From the NCBI RefSeq assembly GCF_006770265.1, contig NZ_CP017194.1, positions 186,001 through 250,000 of the forward strand: a stretch of DNA of 64,000 nt. The letters are read 5' to 3'. The notes below the pieces were generated by a model. The model ran no database searches. It saw nothing but the letters and a program-made list of their open reading frames with translations, and was not told where the DNA came from. Origin of the DNA: Lactococcus carnosus (GTDB lineage: Bacteria > Bacillota > Bacilli > Lactobacillales > Streptococcaceae). The position numbers and the translations under genes are program-made. Below, in pieces: positions 53,046-62,101 of this stretch; position 1 is the first letter of the stretch, and each line of letters opens with the position of its first letter.

Positions 53046-53204
53046 TCAAGATAGCCACGTTTGAGACATAGCAATTAAACACATTGCTAAGCTAAAAGTA
53101 AGCGCCCATTTTTGAAATTTGGATAGGTTTTTCCAATCGTTCCAAAATGCAATCCAACAGAGAACTAATGATATAAACCACATGATTAAGTAAAAGTTAT
53201 CCAT
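53046..53204 (-). CDS. Small tryptophan-rich membrane protein
   Basis: A 52-residue protein (MDNFYLIMWFISLVLCWIAF ... LIAMSQTWLS) with two hydrophobic helices separated by NDWKNLSKFQKW. ATG 53204 is preferred over longer in-frame starts because AGAAAG lies upstream and the region before it is a conserved hairpin element shared with the gene at 54608. The K+ channel gene follows after 17 bases. The function is unknown. Confidence 0.5.
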   Translation of the reverse strand: MDNFYLIMWFISLVLCWIAFWNDWKNLSKFQKWALTFSLAMCLIAMSQTWLS

Positions 53205-53210
53205 ATATTT

Positions 53211-53256
53211 TCTTTCTACCAGTTTGAGTGACTGGGAACACATGTCACGTGTGTGA
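53211..53256 (-). repeat. Hairpin-rich 5' element, copy A
   Basis: On the minus strand: a palindromic CACGTG-type hairpin, then CCAGT-CACTCAA-ACTGG, then GTAGAAAG and the start of the small membrane gene at 53204. Copy B at 54611-54660 keeps both hairpins in the same order. Confidence 0.6.
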
Positions 53257-53387
53257 TATTCCTTAACAATCACCAAGATTTGGCTAAGTGTTAGACGTGA
53301 TATAAGCCTTATTTCAGCATGTTTTAGGGGTTGGTCATAGTTGCATATTTAGTTTTTAAAAGGCTCGCTATGAGAAAGTAATAAATC

Positions 53388-54206
53388 CTATCTATTTTTT
53401 AACCAGTTCTCAAAGCAATAGTTAAATTGTTCTGGCTGATCAATTTGCAAGTTATGGCCCGCTTTATCTAAGACAAAGAAATTTGATTTAGGATAATTAG
53501 GGATAATATTAAACTGATCTTGATACCCAACACAATCATCTTGTTTCCCGCATAAAATAGTTATAGGCTGATTATAAGTGGGAAGTAGAGGATTGAATGA
53601 TAAAGCATAATTTAAAGATAGGATCTCTAAGAATGTTGCATCAGCATTTTTTATGCCAGGAGCGATTGCCTTTTCGAATAGTTCAAAAGTTTTTTCATTA
53701 CAAATCACGCCAAAGGAAGTGAAATCTTCCCGCTTATCAGCAGGCAAAATACTTAAAAACTCATGATCATAATATGCTTCATTTTTTTGTGGCAATGTTC
53801 TTTCACTATGTGCTGGTAAGACAACTGGACATAGTAAAAAAGCACTTAATACTTTATCTTTTAGTTTAGATAAGATGCCACTGGAGATGTATCCTCCAAA
53901 AGATTGACCAACTAATAAAAATGGTTCTGATATTGTTGTATCAATGAACTGTAAAACAGAGGCTAATATCTTATCCGCAGAAGCAAACTGTACGTCACTA
54001 GAAGAATGTCCCATACCAGGTAGATCAATATAGTATCTTTTATATTGAGTGTTTTTAGAAAAAATAGGTTCTGCAGCTTCTTTCATAAGAGATAAGTCAC
54101 AACCAAAACCATGGATCAATAAGATTGGTAGCCCTTCTCCATAAACTTCATAATTCAGTATGATAGCATCATCAAGTTTATTTTTATCTGATATAGAGAT
54201 AGTCAT
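53388..54206 (-). CDS. Alpha/beta hydrolase
   Basis: A 272-residue alpha/beta-hydrolase-fold protein. The oxyanion-hole region ILLIHGFGCDLSLM is near 30-43, the nucleophile elbow LLVGQSFGGYISSGIL (Ser near 104) follows, acidic residue candidates lie in ILCGKQDDCVGYQD near 220, and the catalytic His is in LDKAGHNLQIDQPEQF near 248. The Shine-Dalgarno AAAGAGTA is present. The substrate is unknown; related proteins are esterases or acyl-peptide hydrolases. Confidence 0.85.
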   Translation of the reverse strand: MTISISDKNKLDDAIILNYEVYGEGLPILLIHGFGCDLSLMKEAAEPIFSKNTQYKRYYIDLPGMGHSSSDVQFASADKILASVLQFIDTTISEPFLLVGQSFGGYISSGILSKLKDKVLSAFLLCPVVLPAHSERTLPQKNEAYYDHEFLSILPADKREDFTSFGVICNEKTFELFEKAIAPGIKNADATFLEILSLNYALSFNPLLPTYNQPITILCGKQDDCVGYQDQFNIIPNYPKSNFFVLDKAGHNLQIDQPEQFNYCFENWLKNR

Positions 54207-54461
54207 TGTTTACTCTTTTCTTTTTTGTTACAACGCTTAGCTCCATTAACCGAGGTGAGTCATTGTGTTTATTGACATAACGGACCTATTTATGAGTTGT
54301 ATAGGTAGGTGAATGCTATCTAACTTAGTATTATTTAAGGTAACAAGGGAACAAAAGCGTATAAAGCTATCTATACCAATAGGTTAGCGTATTACCGTTC
54401 TAAAAAAGTAGCGTAAGGCAAGGGTTACACGATGACGGGGTGATATTCAAGTAGAGATGGC

Positions 54462-54608
54462 TTATCTTGCGTTAAGCTTGGTATGAGCAAATTGTGATAG
54501 GCAAACGATGATTACGATACCAATAATTTTAAACCAAATATTCAGGGGAGCGAATGTTAATAATAAGAACACTGCTATGATTTCGCAGATAAAAATAATG
54601 TATTTCAT
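54462..54608 (-). CDS. Small membrane protein preceded by the conserved hairpin element
   Basis: A 48-residue protein (MKYIIFICEIIAVFLLLTFA ... QFAHTKLNAR) with two hydrophobic helices (about 3-20 and 24-40) and a basic tail. The Shine-Dalgarno GAAGGAGAAA lies six bases before ATG 54608. Its upstream region (54611-54660) repeats the element before the gene at 53204, although the two proteins are not clearly alike. The function is unknown; the strong ribosome-binding site and shared leader argue that it is real. Confidence 0.55.
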   Translation of the reverse strand: MKYIIFICEIIAVFLLLTFAPLNIWFKIIGIVIIVCLSQFAHTKLNAR

Positions 54609-54610
54609 AG

Positions 54611-54660
54611 TTTCTCCTTCTACCAGTTTTGGTGACTGGAAGCATATCTCACGCGCGTGA
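54611..54660 (-). repeat. Hairpin-rich 5' element, copy B
   Basis: Minus strand: perfect palindrome TCACGCGCGTGA, then CCAGT-CACCAAA-ACTGG, then GTAGAAGGAG and the small gene at 54608. See copy A at 53211-53256. Confidence 0.6.
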
Positions 54661-55253
54661 CAGGACTAAAAATACTATTTTTTTTATTTTAATAATATCA
54701 AGATCTATAAAAACCAGCATAATCAAAAAATATCACCTACAAAAAAATAGGAATTGTTTGAAGTAATATAGGAAATAATACAAAATAAACAAAATGTAAT
54801 AAATAAAAAAAGTCTATAATTTGAATGTCCCTACGTCCGAACTCTATCATTTTTAAAAATTATCTCAGTATTAATATTGATTGTTCTATTGTCGCGTTTT
54901 TATGCTAACTTAATTTTAGTGTAAAATAAACTAAAAAGCTAGTAACAGTATAAAAATGAACAGAATGAATCTGCCAAAAAGTTCTATTATAAAAATAATT
55001 TTGCTGTAAGCAGCAGAAAAGAAGTAGATAATCAAAATAGATCGTATCCATTATTACATTTGACTAGGTCTAAAGCATGTTGACGACTGTTGACATAAAA
55101 AAGTCGTGTATCATAGACACGCAGCGCCTTGCCTGATAAAAAATGTGTGAGGTTTTAACCATCCCTTGGTTTAAATCTAATGGGGCCGTTTTTTAAGAAC
55201 TCTCAGTCTACCGCCTTTCGTTAGCCCTATTGCGGTCTGGTGGGGTTCCGTGT
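54661..55253. other. AT-rich gene-free region before dbpA
   Basis: About 590 bases with no supported gene. Visible structures are TTTTAGT/ACTAAAA near 54918-54940, CGTGT-atcatag-ACACG (55105-55121) and a T6 tract at 55189-55194 after GGGGCCG. The last 120 bases are less AT-rich and could belong to a small RNA, but I cannot fold a convincing one. Confidence 0.4.
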
Positions 55254-55265
55254 TATAATCACAAG
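55251..55265 (+). promoter_or_regulatory. dbpA extended -10 promoter predicting a leaderless transcript
   Basis: TGt-TATAAT (hexamer 55254-55259) is followed by CACAAG and ATG 55266, with no Shine-Dalgarno. TTGCGG at 55230-55235 can serve as -35 with an 18-base spacer. Confidence 0.55.
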
Positions 55266-56726
55266 ATGAAGACATTTGATACATTAAATATTAGCCAAAA
55301 AACACAGCAGGCACTGACTGCTCTAGGATATACGCAACCAACCGAGGTACAACAAGCTGTTATTTCAGAATTGACAGCGGGACATGACTTGCTTGTTAAG
55401 TCACAGACGGGTAGTGGCAAAACGGCGGCTTTTGCCATACCAATCGTTGAAACAGTGGTTTGGGAAGAACGTCGCCCGCAGGTACTGGTGCTTGCACCAA
55501 CACGTGAACTTGCATCGCAAATAAGTGAAGAAATCTTTAATGTTGGGCGTTTCAAACGGATCAAGGTTGAAACACTGATCGGCCATTCATCTTTTCAAGC
55601 ACAGGTTCGTAATTTGAAAGAACGGACGCATGTTGTTGTTGCGACACCGGGTAGATTGTTAGATCATATCGCACAAGGGACGATTCAGTTAGATTTAATT
55701 AAGCTTGTTGTGCTCGATGAAGTGGATGAGATGCTTAGCATGGGCTTTATGGATCAGGTTGATGCCATATTTGAAGAACTACCTAGTAAACCTCAGGTCG
55801 CCTTATTTTCAGCGACTTTACCAAAGGCAGTTAGAGATGTCGCGGATTTCTATGTTAAAAATCCGATTTTGGTTGAGGTTAAGGCGACCAATGCCGTGTC
55901 AAAACGAATTGAGCAAACTTTCTATTTAGTTGACAAGGAAGATAAGCTAGAAAATCTATACCAGTTATTGGTGATGGAAAATCCAGACTCGGCTATTATT
56001 TTTGCCAATACAAGAGCTGCAGTTGATGCGATTTCAGACTACTTACAGCAGAAAAAAGTACCAAATGAAACCTTGCATGGTGGTATGGAGCAACGTGATC
56101 GAACGCGTGTGATTAATGATTTTAAACATAATTATTTCCGTTATTTGATTGCGACAGACGTCGCAGCGCGTGGTATAGATGTTGCAGATATCGCGGTTGT
56201 CTATAATTTTGATCTACCTGATAATCCTGATGCCTATACTCACCGTATCGGAAGATCGGCGCGTTTCGAAAAAACGGGACAAGCGATTTCATTGGTTAGT
56301 GCAGCACAACGAAGTGATTTTGCTAGAATCGAGCATGTTCAAGCAGGGATTGATGCTGCCATAACAGAGATGCAGTTACCAAGCGTTAGTCTGTTTGATA
56401 AACGTCTGCCTTCGTTTATCGCCAAGCAAAATAGAGAACTCGTCTTGAAAACAGATAAGAATACAGTTTTTAAAGATGAAATCATGAAGCTCCATATCAA
56501 TGCAGGTAAGAAAACAAAATTACGAGCAGGTGATGTGGTAGGTGCCATTACCAGTATTCCTGGTATTAGTGGTGATGATATCGGTGTGATTGCTATCGTT
56601 GAAGTGTCTACCTTTGTTGAGATTCTAAATGGCAATGGTAGTAAGGTATTAAAAGCGCTCCAAACTGAGAAAATTAAAGGTCGCGTACGGAAAGTATCTC
56701 GTGCAAATGCCGGAAAATATGAGTAA
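55266..56726 (+). CDS. dbpA: DEAD-box RNA helicase, DbpA/YxiN-like
   Basis: ATP-dependent RNA helicase, probably for 23S rRNA assembly. ATG 55266 (MKTFDTLNISQKTQQALTAL) has no Shine-Dalgarno and lies six bases after the -10. The 486-residue protein has Q motif GYTQPTEVQQ, Walker A SQTGSGKTAAFA, PTRELA, ATPGRLLDH, the DEAD-box variant VLDEVDEML, SATL, and C-terminal HRIGRSAR. The final ~75 residues (LHINAGKKTKLRAGDVVGAI ... FVEILNGNG) are the DbpA RNA-binding domain, which in DbpA/YxiN recognises 23S rRNA hairpin 92. DEVD in place of DEAD is as seen in the sequence. Confidence 0.9.
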   Translation: MKTFDTLNISQKTQQALTALGYTQPTEVQQAVISELTAGHDLLVKSQTGSGKTAAFAIPIVETVVWEERRPQVLVLAPTRELASQISEEIFNVGRFKRIKVETLIGHSSFQAQVRNLKERTHVVVATPGRLLDHIAQGTIQLDLIKLVVLDEVDEMLSMGFMDQVDAIFEELPSKPQVALFSATLPKAVRDVADFYVKNPILVEVKATNAVSKRIEQTFYLVDKEDKLENLYQLLVMENPDSAIIFANTRAAVDAISDYLQQKKVPNETLHGGMEQRDRTRVINDFKHNYFRYLIATDVAARGIDVADIAVVYNFDLPDNPDAYTHRIGRSARFEKTGQAISLVSAAQRSDFARIEHVQAGIDAAITEMQLPSVSLFDKRLPSFIAKQNRELVLKTDKNTVFKDEIMKLHINAGKKTKLRAGDVVGAITSIPGISGDDIGVIAIVEVSTFVEILNGNGSKVLKALQTEKIKGRVRKVSRANAGKYE

Positions 56727-56728
56727 AT

Positions 56729-56757
56729 AAATAGCCTGTCTGATAGACAGGCTATTT
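56729..56757. terminator. Bidirectional terminator between dbpA and araC-type gene
   Basis: AAATAGCCTGTC-tgata-GACAGGCTATTT; it overlaps the last codons of the AraC-type gene. Confidence 0.75.
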
Positions 56758-57588
56758 ATGTCGTCTTAGCAAAGTAGACGGGGATTTGCCGTAATATTTT
56801 TTAAAGAGCTTGCTGAAGTAGAAGGCATCGCTATAGCCAACTTGGTTTGCGGCTTCCTTAACTGTGATGTTCGCATTGCTTTTTAGTAAGGCTTTGGCAC
56901 GCGCTAAGCGAATTTTGATCAGGTAATTAATCGGAGATTCGCCAGTCTCTTCTTTAAATACGCGAGAAATATAGGTAGGGCTCATATAGAGTGTTTGCGA
57001 CAAAGTAGATAAGGATACCTCTTCATCATGATGCGCTTCCAAGTAGTCGATGATATGCTCAATCATGATTTGCTTCTCTTGTGCTTCATAAGATAACTTG
57101 AGTGCATTGGTTTCAAGTTGGCTAGTGGCTGAGTCACGTAAGATAAGGACAATTAATTTCATGACGAGTGCCTTAATCATCAAATCGTATCCAGGATAAG
57201 CAGTCGCTTTTTCGAGCAGGATAGCCTTACAGACATCAAAAAAGGGTGCTTCAAAATCAGTTAACTTGATAATAGAAGAGGTGAACGGAAACCGGTCACG
57301 TGGCACACCATGCAGTGTCAGGTTTCGAAAACCGATATGCAGTTGTGTTGCAGACATACCAGCTTCGTAGGATTCGTGATGATAGACACCAGGATTAAAC
57401 AGTAAGAGTGTTTTTTCTGGTATGCGCGTTTTTTGATCACCAATCACATAGTCCACACTACCATCTAGCACAATAGACAGTTCCAAAAAGTCATGACAAT
57501 GATGTTTGTTAGTAGTAGGGCCGATATTTTCATAATCAAAAACATATAAAATTTCAGGATTGAACGTTTTCGTATTTAGCTGTAACAT
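56752..57588 (-). CDS. AraC-family transcriptional regulator
   Basis: A 278-residue regulator. The N-terminal cupin-type sensing domain (~15-145) has HHCHDFLELSIVLDGSVDYVIGD near 28-50 and LLLFNPGVYHHESYEAG near 61. The C-terminal double helix-turn-helix is at ~175-275 (LSTLSQTLYMSPTYISRVFKEETGESPINYLIKIRLARAKALL and VGYSDAFYFSKLFKKYYGKSPS). The architecture is typical of sugar-responsive activators. It is divergent from two ABC exporter genes with a 201-base gap and may regulate them. The Shine-Dalgarno AAAGGGAG is upstream. Confidence 0.88.
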   Translation of the reverse strand: MLQLNTKTFNPEILYVFDYENIGPTTNKHHCHDFLELSIVLDGSVDYVIGDQKTRIPEKTLLLFNPGVYHHESYEAGMSATQLHIGFRNLTLHGVPRDRFPFTSSIIKLTDFEAPFFDVCKAILLEKATAYPGYDLMIKALVMKLIVLILRDSATSQLETNALKLSYEAQEKQIMIEHIIDYLEAHHDEEVSLSTLSQTLYMSPTYISRVFKEETGESPINYLIKIRLARAKALLKSNANITVKEAANQVGYSDAFYFSKLFKKYYGKSPSTLLRRHK

Positions 57589-57789
57589 AATGACTCCCTT
57601 TACGATGGCAATGAGATATTTAGTTAGGGTTAATGTGATAGGTCAATAGGCCTATTTTATCATATTTTTTCGTAATCGTAAGTAGGGTAACTTTGTCTAT
57701 CTATTTTGACAATAAAGACCATTCTCTTTTGGAGAGACTTGCTTTAAGCTAGAGTTAAGCAACATAATTAGGCAGTATGAGGGGGTATT

Positions 57790-59547
57790 ATGGATAGTAT
57801 TAAATGGGTTTGGCAGTATGCCAAAGTTTACAGATGGCGGATCATCTTAGCTGTGCTACTCGTGGCTATCGTGTCGGGTTTATCTATTATTTTTCCGCTC
57901 CTTGGGGGCGAGTTAGTTGACGTCGTGATTGATCAAGGGAAAACGGAGTGGTTGCTTCCGATTCTAGGTGGCATGATTGGGATAACAGTTTTTCGGATTA
58001 TCTTGCGCTATGCTTATCAGATTCTGTTTGAGGTGATTGGTCAAAATACACTTTATAAAATCCGTGAGGATTTATATGTTAAGTTGCAAGAGATGGATTT
58101 TGGTTTCTTTAATCAAACGCGAGTAGGAGATATTATGGCACGTATGACAGGTGATACGGATGCCATTCGTCACTTTGTTTCGTGGGTTGTTTATACCTTA
58201 TTGGAAAACGCTTTGTTGTTCATCGCAGCAGTGGTTGTGATGGCAAGTATTGATTGGCGGTTGATGTTAGCCCTGCTTGCAGTTACCCCTTTGATTGCAT
58301 ATCTGACGAGCAGGATGTCGCGTCAAGCAAGTCCTCTGTTCTATGAAATTCGTGAGAGTTTTTCTAGGCTCAACTCCATGGTGGAGGAGAATATTAGTGG
58401 CAATAGAGTGGTCAAAGCATTCACACGTGAGGCATTTGAAATCGAGAAATTTAATGCCCACAATGATGACTTTAGACAGCGTAACATCGATTCAGCTGAG
58501 GTATCTAGAAAATACTTACCGATACTAGACTCTCTGGCGGGCTGTCTAGCCATTATTACCCTTGTTTTAGGTGGTTACTTCGTGATTAATGGCCAGATGA
58601 CCCTAGGGAATCTGGTCACTTTTAACGGTGTTTTATGGATGATTAATATGCCAATGCGGATGAGTGGTTGGTTGATCAATGATGTTCAACGATTTGTTGC
58701 GTCATCCTTTAAAATTCGAGACATGTTAAACTCAGAAACAAAAATTCCACTTGTATCTGAAAAATCAGCGAAAACTTTAAAAGGCTATGTTGATTTTGAG
58801 GATGTATCCTTTCACTTTGCTGACGATCCAGAAACAGAGATTTTATCACATGTCTCTCTAAAGGCCGCACCTGGTCAAACGATCGGTATCCTCGGGGAAA
58901 CAGGGTCGGGTAAATCGACACTAGTTAATCTTATCGCCCGTTTCTATGATCCGACTTCTGGTGTGGTGAAACTGGATGGTATTGACGCTAGAAAGTGGCA
59001 TGTCAGACAGCTCCGCAACCATATCGCACTGGTCATGCAAGATATCTTTTTATTTTCTGATACGATTGCAGAAAACATTGCATTTGGTGTACCAGGTGCA
59101 GATGGTGATGAGGTCAAGAAAATGGCGCGTATAGCAGATGCCAATCATTTTATTGAGCAGATGCCAGAAGGCTATGAGACGATTGTAGGAGAACGTGGTG
59201 TTGGCTTATCTGGTGGTCAAAAACAACGTATTTCCTTAGCGCGTGCCTTGATGAAAGATCCAGCAATCTTGATTTTAGATGATACAACGTCAGCCGTTGA
59301 TATGGAGACAGAGACTAGAATTCAAGAAGAGTTAGACCAAATTACGTCTGATAAGACAACCTTTATCATCGCCCACCGTGTGTCATCTGTTAAAGAAGCT
59401 GACGAAATTATTATCATGGCACATGGCAAAATTGTAGAGCGTGGGACACACGACAGCCTTTTGGCGAAAAAAGGCTATTACTATGATGTCTATAATAAAC
59501 AACTCGGTAACTTTGGGATAGAAATGGAGGAGGTAACTAATGGCTAG
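57790..59547 (+). CDS. Heterodimeric ABC multidrug exporter, subunit 1
   Basis: A 585-residue ABC half-transporter. Six transmembrane helices occupy ~1-320, and the nucleotide-binding domain ~340-580. It has Walker A GILGETGSGKSTLVNL, Q-loop ALVMQD, signature LSGGQKQRISLARAL, and Walker B ILILDDTTSAVD. Asp instead of the catalytic Glu after Walker B is typical of the degenerate site in heterodimers such as LmrC or BmrC types. H-loop IIAHR. It overlaps the next gene by eight bases, so both halves are made together. Confidence 0.92.
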   Translation: MDSIKWVWQYAKVYRWRIILAVLLVAIVSGLSIIFPLLGGELVDVVIDQGKTEWLLPILGGMIGITVFRIILRYAYQILFEVIGQNTLYKIREDLYVKLQEMDFGFFNQTRVGDIMARMTGDTDAIRHFVSWVVYTLLENALLFIAAVVVMASIDWRLMLALLAVTPLIAYLTSRMSRQASPLFYEIRESFSRLNSMVEENISGNRVVKAFTREAFEIEKFNAHNDDFRQRNIDSAEVSRKYLPILDSLAGCLAIITLVLGGYFVINGQMTLGNLVTFNGVLWMINMPMRMSGWLINDVQRFVASSFKIRDMLNSETKIPLVSEKSAKTLKGYVDFEDVSFHFADDPETEILSHVSLKAAPGQTIGILGETGSGKSTLVNLIARFYDPTSGVVKLDGIDARKWHVRQLRNHIALVMQDIFLFSDTIAENIAFGVPGADGDEVKKMARIADANHFIEQMPEGYETIVGERGVGLSGGQKQRISLARALMKDPAILILDDTTSAVDMETETRIQEELDQITSDKTTFIIAHRVSSVKEADEIIIMAHGKIVERGTHDSLLAKKGYYYDVYNKQLGNFGIEMEEVTNG

Positions 59548-61318
59548 AAATAAATTTGACGTCGATGAAACCCTGGAAGAATCCTTTAATGCTGCACATT
59601 TCAAACGCTTGCTTAACTATATCGTGCCCTATAAAAAAACAGTCTATCGGACATTATCAGTTATTTTTCTGGCCAATATCGCAGCCATGTTAGGACCGTT
59701 CTTCACTAAATTAGTGATAGATGATGTCATTCCTCAAAAAAATCTAGGTATGCTAGGACTTCTGGCAATCGGGTTTACCTTATCTGTCATCGTAACAGGT
59801 TGGTGCATGCGCTACCGGATTCGAACGATTACGGTGCTGGGTCAGGACGTTTTAAAGGATATGCGCTCAGATATTTTTGAGCATTTACAGAAATTACCGT
59901 TTGCTTACTTTGATAGTCGTCCCCATGGTAAAATTTTAATTCGGGTGGTCAACTACATCAACTCCTTAAGTGATTTATTGTCAAATGGCTTGATCAACCT
60001 CATCTCAGATATGTTGAGTGTGGTCGTCACCTTGCTATTCATGTTTGCCATCGACTTTAAGTTAACACTATACAGTTTAGCTTTGCTACCTGTTTTGTTT
60101 GTATTTGTCATGCTGATCAAGAATGCCCAGCGTAAGGCCTATCAAAATTTGAGTAATAAGCAATCTAATATGAATGCCTACATCCATGAAAGTATTTCAG
60201 GAATCAAGGTGACGCAGTCATTCTCACGTGAAAATGAAAATTTCAACATTTTCTCTGAGGTCAGTCAGGGCTATCGGAAATCCTGGATGAAAGCAATTTA
60301 TATCCAGTTTCTTTTATGGCCTGGTGTGCAAACTGTTTCAGTTTTGACAACCTGTCTCATCTATTTCATCGGCATTAAAAAGTTAGGTGTAGAGGTTTCG
60401 ACAGGTACCCTAATTGCTTTTATTGGCTATATCAAGAACTTTTGGGATCCAGTGATTAATATCGGAAATTTCTATAATTCCCTGATTACAGCAACAGCTT
60501 ATTTAGAACGTATTTTTGAAACACTGGATGTCCAACCCGAGATTGAGGATGCGCCTGATGCCTTTGTCTTACCCCCTATTAAGGGAGATGTTGCCTTTAA
60601 TCATGTGACATTTGGCTATGAGACAGGCAAAGAAATCTTAAAGGACATTAAGTTTCATGTGACACCAGGAGAGTCGATCGCTTTGGTTGGACCAACAGGT
60701 GCCGGTAAGACGACTGTGATTAATTTACTCAGTCGGTTCTATGATATTGATGCCGGTGAGATTTTGATAGATGGTGTCGATATTCGTCGTGCTACCTTAA
60801 CGTCATTGCGCCAACAAATGGGCGTCATGCTACAAGATACGTTCATCTTTTCTGGGACAGTCTTAGAAAATATTCGGTATGGTCGGTTAGATGCGAGTGA
60901 GGCAGAAGTGGTTGCCGCAGCTAAAGTCGTCCGTGCCCATGACTTTATCGTGGAATTAAGAGATGGTTACCATACGGAAGTGAAAGAACGCGGCAGTACC
61001 TTATCTGCTGGTCAAAGACAATTAATTTCCTTTGCACGCGCACTTTTAGCCAATCCAAAAATTTTAATTCTGGATGAAGCAACTTCAAGTATCGATACAA
61101 AGACAGAAAGTCTATTACAAGACGGACTAGATCGGCTATTGGTTGGACGAACGTCCTTTATCATCGCGCATCGCTTATCAACCATAAAAAATTCTGATCG
61201 TATTTTTTATATTGATAAGGGAGGGGTTCAAGAATCGGGTAGTCATGATAATTTGATGGCCTTGAAAGGCAATTATTATCACCTCTATCAATCGCAGTTT
61301 GATCTCTTACAACAATAG
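59540..61318 (+). CDS. Heterodimeric ABC multidrug exporter, subunit 2
   Basis: A 592-residue partner half-transporter. Six transmembrane helices (~40-325) follow an extra N-terminal acidic segment (FDVDETLEESFNAAHFKRLL). In the nucleotide-binding domain, Walker A is GPTGAGKTTVINLL, the signature LSAGQRQLISFARAL, Walker B ILILDEATSSID with the catalytic Glu, and H-loop IIAHRLST. One canonical and one degenerate site fit the LmrCD/BmrCD type of drug exporter. The substrate is inferred only from family. Confidence 0.92.
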   Translation: MARNKFDVDETLEESFNAAHFKRLLNYIVPYKKTVYRTLSVIFLANIAAMLGPFFTKLVIDDVIPQKNLGMLGLLAIGFTLSVIVTGWCMRYRIRTITVLGQDVLKDMRSDIFEHLQKLPFAYFDSRPHGKILIRVVNYINSLSDLLSNGLINLISDMLSVVVTLLFMFAIDFKLTLYSLALLPVLFVFVMLIKNAQRKAYQNLSNKQSNMNAYIHESISGIKVTQSFSRENENFNIFSEVSQGYRKSWMKAIYIQFLLWPGVQTVSVLTTCLIYFIGIKKLGVEVSTGTLIAFIGYIKNFWDPVINIGNFYNSLITATAYLERIFETLDVQPEIEDAPDAFVLPPIKGDVAFNHVTFGYETGKEILKDIKFHVTPGESIALVGPTGAGKTTVINLLSRFYDIDAGEILIDGVDIRRATLTSLRQQMGVMLQDTFIFSGTVLENIRYGRLDASEAEVVAAAKVVRAHDFIVELRDGYHTEVKERGSTLSAGQRQLISFARALLANPKILILDEATSSIDTKTESLLQDGLDRLLVGRTSFIIAHRLSTIKNSDRIFYIDKGGVQESGSHDNLMALKGNYYHLYQSQFDLLQQ

Positions 61319-61355
61319 ATAAAAACAACAGATGCTCCTGATTTTTTAGGGATAT

Positions 61356-61393
61356 AAAAGACTTAATTTAGCTTACCTAAATTAAGTCTTTTT
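61356..61393. terminator. Terminator after the ABC exporter genes
   Basis: AAAAGACTTAATTTAG and CTAAATTAAGTCTTTT form a long stem, immediately followed by the rpiA -10. Confidence 0.85.
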
Positions 61394-61407
61394 GCTATAA
61401 TGAGCTT
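61393..61407 (+). promoter_or_regulatory. rpiA extended -10 promoter predicting a leaderless transcript
   Basis: TGc-TATAAT (hexamer 61396-61401) then GAGCTT then ATG 61408, with no usable Shine-Dalgarno. The promoter is packed against the preceding terminator's T-run. Confidence 0.55.
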
Positions 61408-62085
61408 ATGGAAAATATAAAAAAATTAGTTGGTGTTGAAGCGGCAAAATTTGTCAAGGATGGGATGATTGTTGGGCTAGGGACAGGGTCTACAGCAGCA
61501 TTTTTTGTGGCTGAGCTTGGCAGGCGTGTTGCCGAAGAAAACTTGCAGATTGTAGGGGTCACGACGTCAAGTGTCACAAGTGAGCAGGCTCGTCGTCTTG
61601 GCATCGCCCTAAAGAACATTGATGACGTGGATGCCATCGACTTAACGGTTGATGGTGCTGATGAAGTTGACCTTGCGCTTAATGGCATAAAAGGTGGTGG
61701 TGCTGCCCTTTTGATGGAGAAAATCGTTGCCACCTATAGTCGGGACTATATTTGGATCGTAGACGATGCAAAAATGGTCACACATCTAGGTGCCTTCCCG
61801 TTACCAGTCGAGGTTGTGACATTTGGCTATGGACAGGTGTTTCGCTTATTTGAGAAGTTAGGCTTTAATCCAGTTGTTCGTGTGGATGCGAGTGGCGAGA
61901 TTGTGGTAACTGACATGGGCAATCATATTATTGATCTGCATTTGGCAGAGATAAAAGATCCTGAACGATTGGCTAAATTATTAGATGAGACGGTTGGTGT
62001 TGTAGAGCATGGTCTTTTTAATGGCATGGTTAAAACAGTAATTGTTGGTAGTGCTAGCGAAGGTGTGAAAATAATCACAAAATAA
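61408..62085 (+). CDS. rpiA: Ribose-5-phosphate isomerase A
   Basis: Interconverts ribose-5-phosphate and ribulose-5-phosphate in the pentose phosphate pathway. The 225-residue protein has [13 protein letters not shown] near residue 24, the catalytic-region [29 protein letters not shown] near 78-106 (Asp, Glu) and GNHIIDLHL near 172. No Shine-Dalgarno precedes ATG 61408 (see promoter entry). A single-gene unit. Confidence 0.95.
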   Translation: MENIKKLVGVEAAKFVKDGMIVGLGTGSTAAFFVAELGRRVAEENLQIVGVTTSSVTSEQARRLGIALKNIDDVDAIDLTVDGADEVDLALNGIKGGGAALLMEKIVATYSRDYIWIVDDAKMVTHLGAFPLPVEVVTFGYGQVFRLFEKLGFNPVVRVDASGEIVVTDMGNHIIDLHLAEIKDPERLAKLLDETVGVVEHGLFNGMVKTVIVGSASEGVKIITK

Positions 62086-62087
62086 CT

Positions 62088-62101
62088 TGTAATCGTTTCC
62101 A
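62088..62101 (+). promoter_or_regulatory. cre-like site upstream of the formate channel gene
   Basis: TGTAATCGTTTCCA matches TGWAANCGNTNWCA except for one position. It parallels the cre site of pflA and would place formate production and formate transport under the same CcpA control. Confidence 0.5.

Noticed and set aside
55090-55260. Riboswitch or T-box leader for dbpA
   Set aside because: No T-box or known aptamer motif is recognisable, and the dbpA promoter lies downstream of this stretch, next to the start codon.
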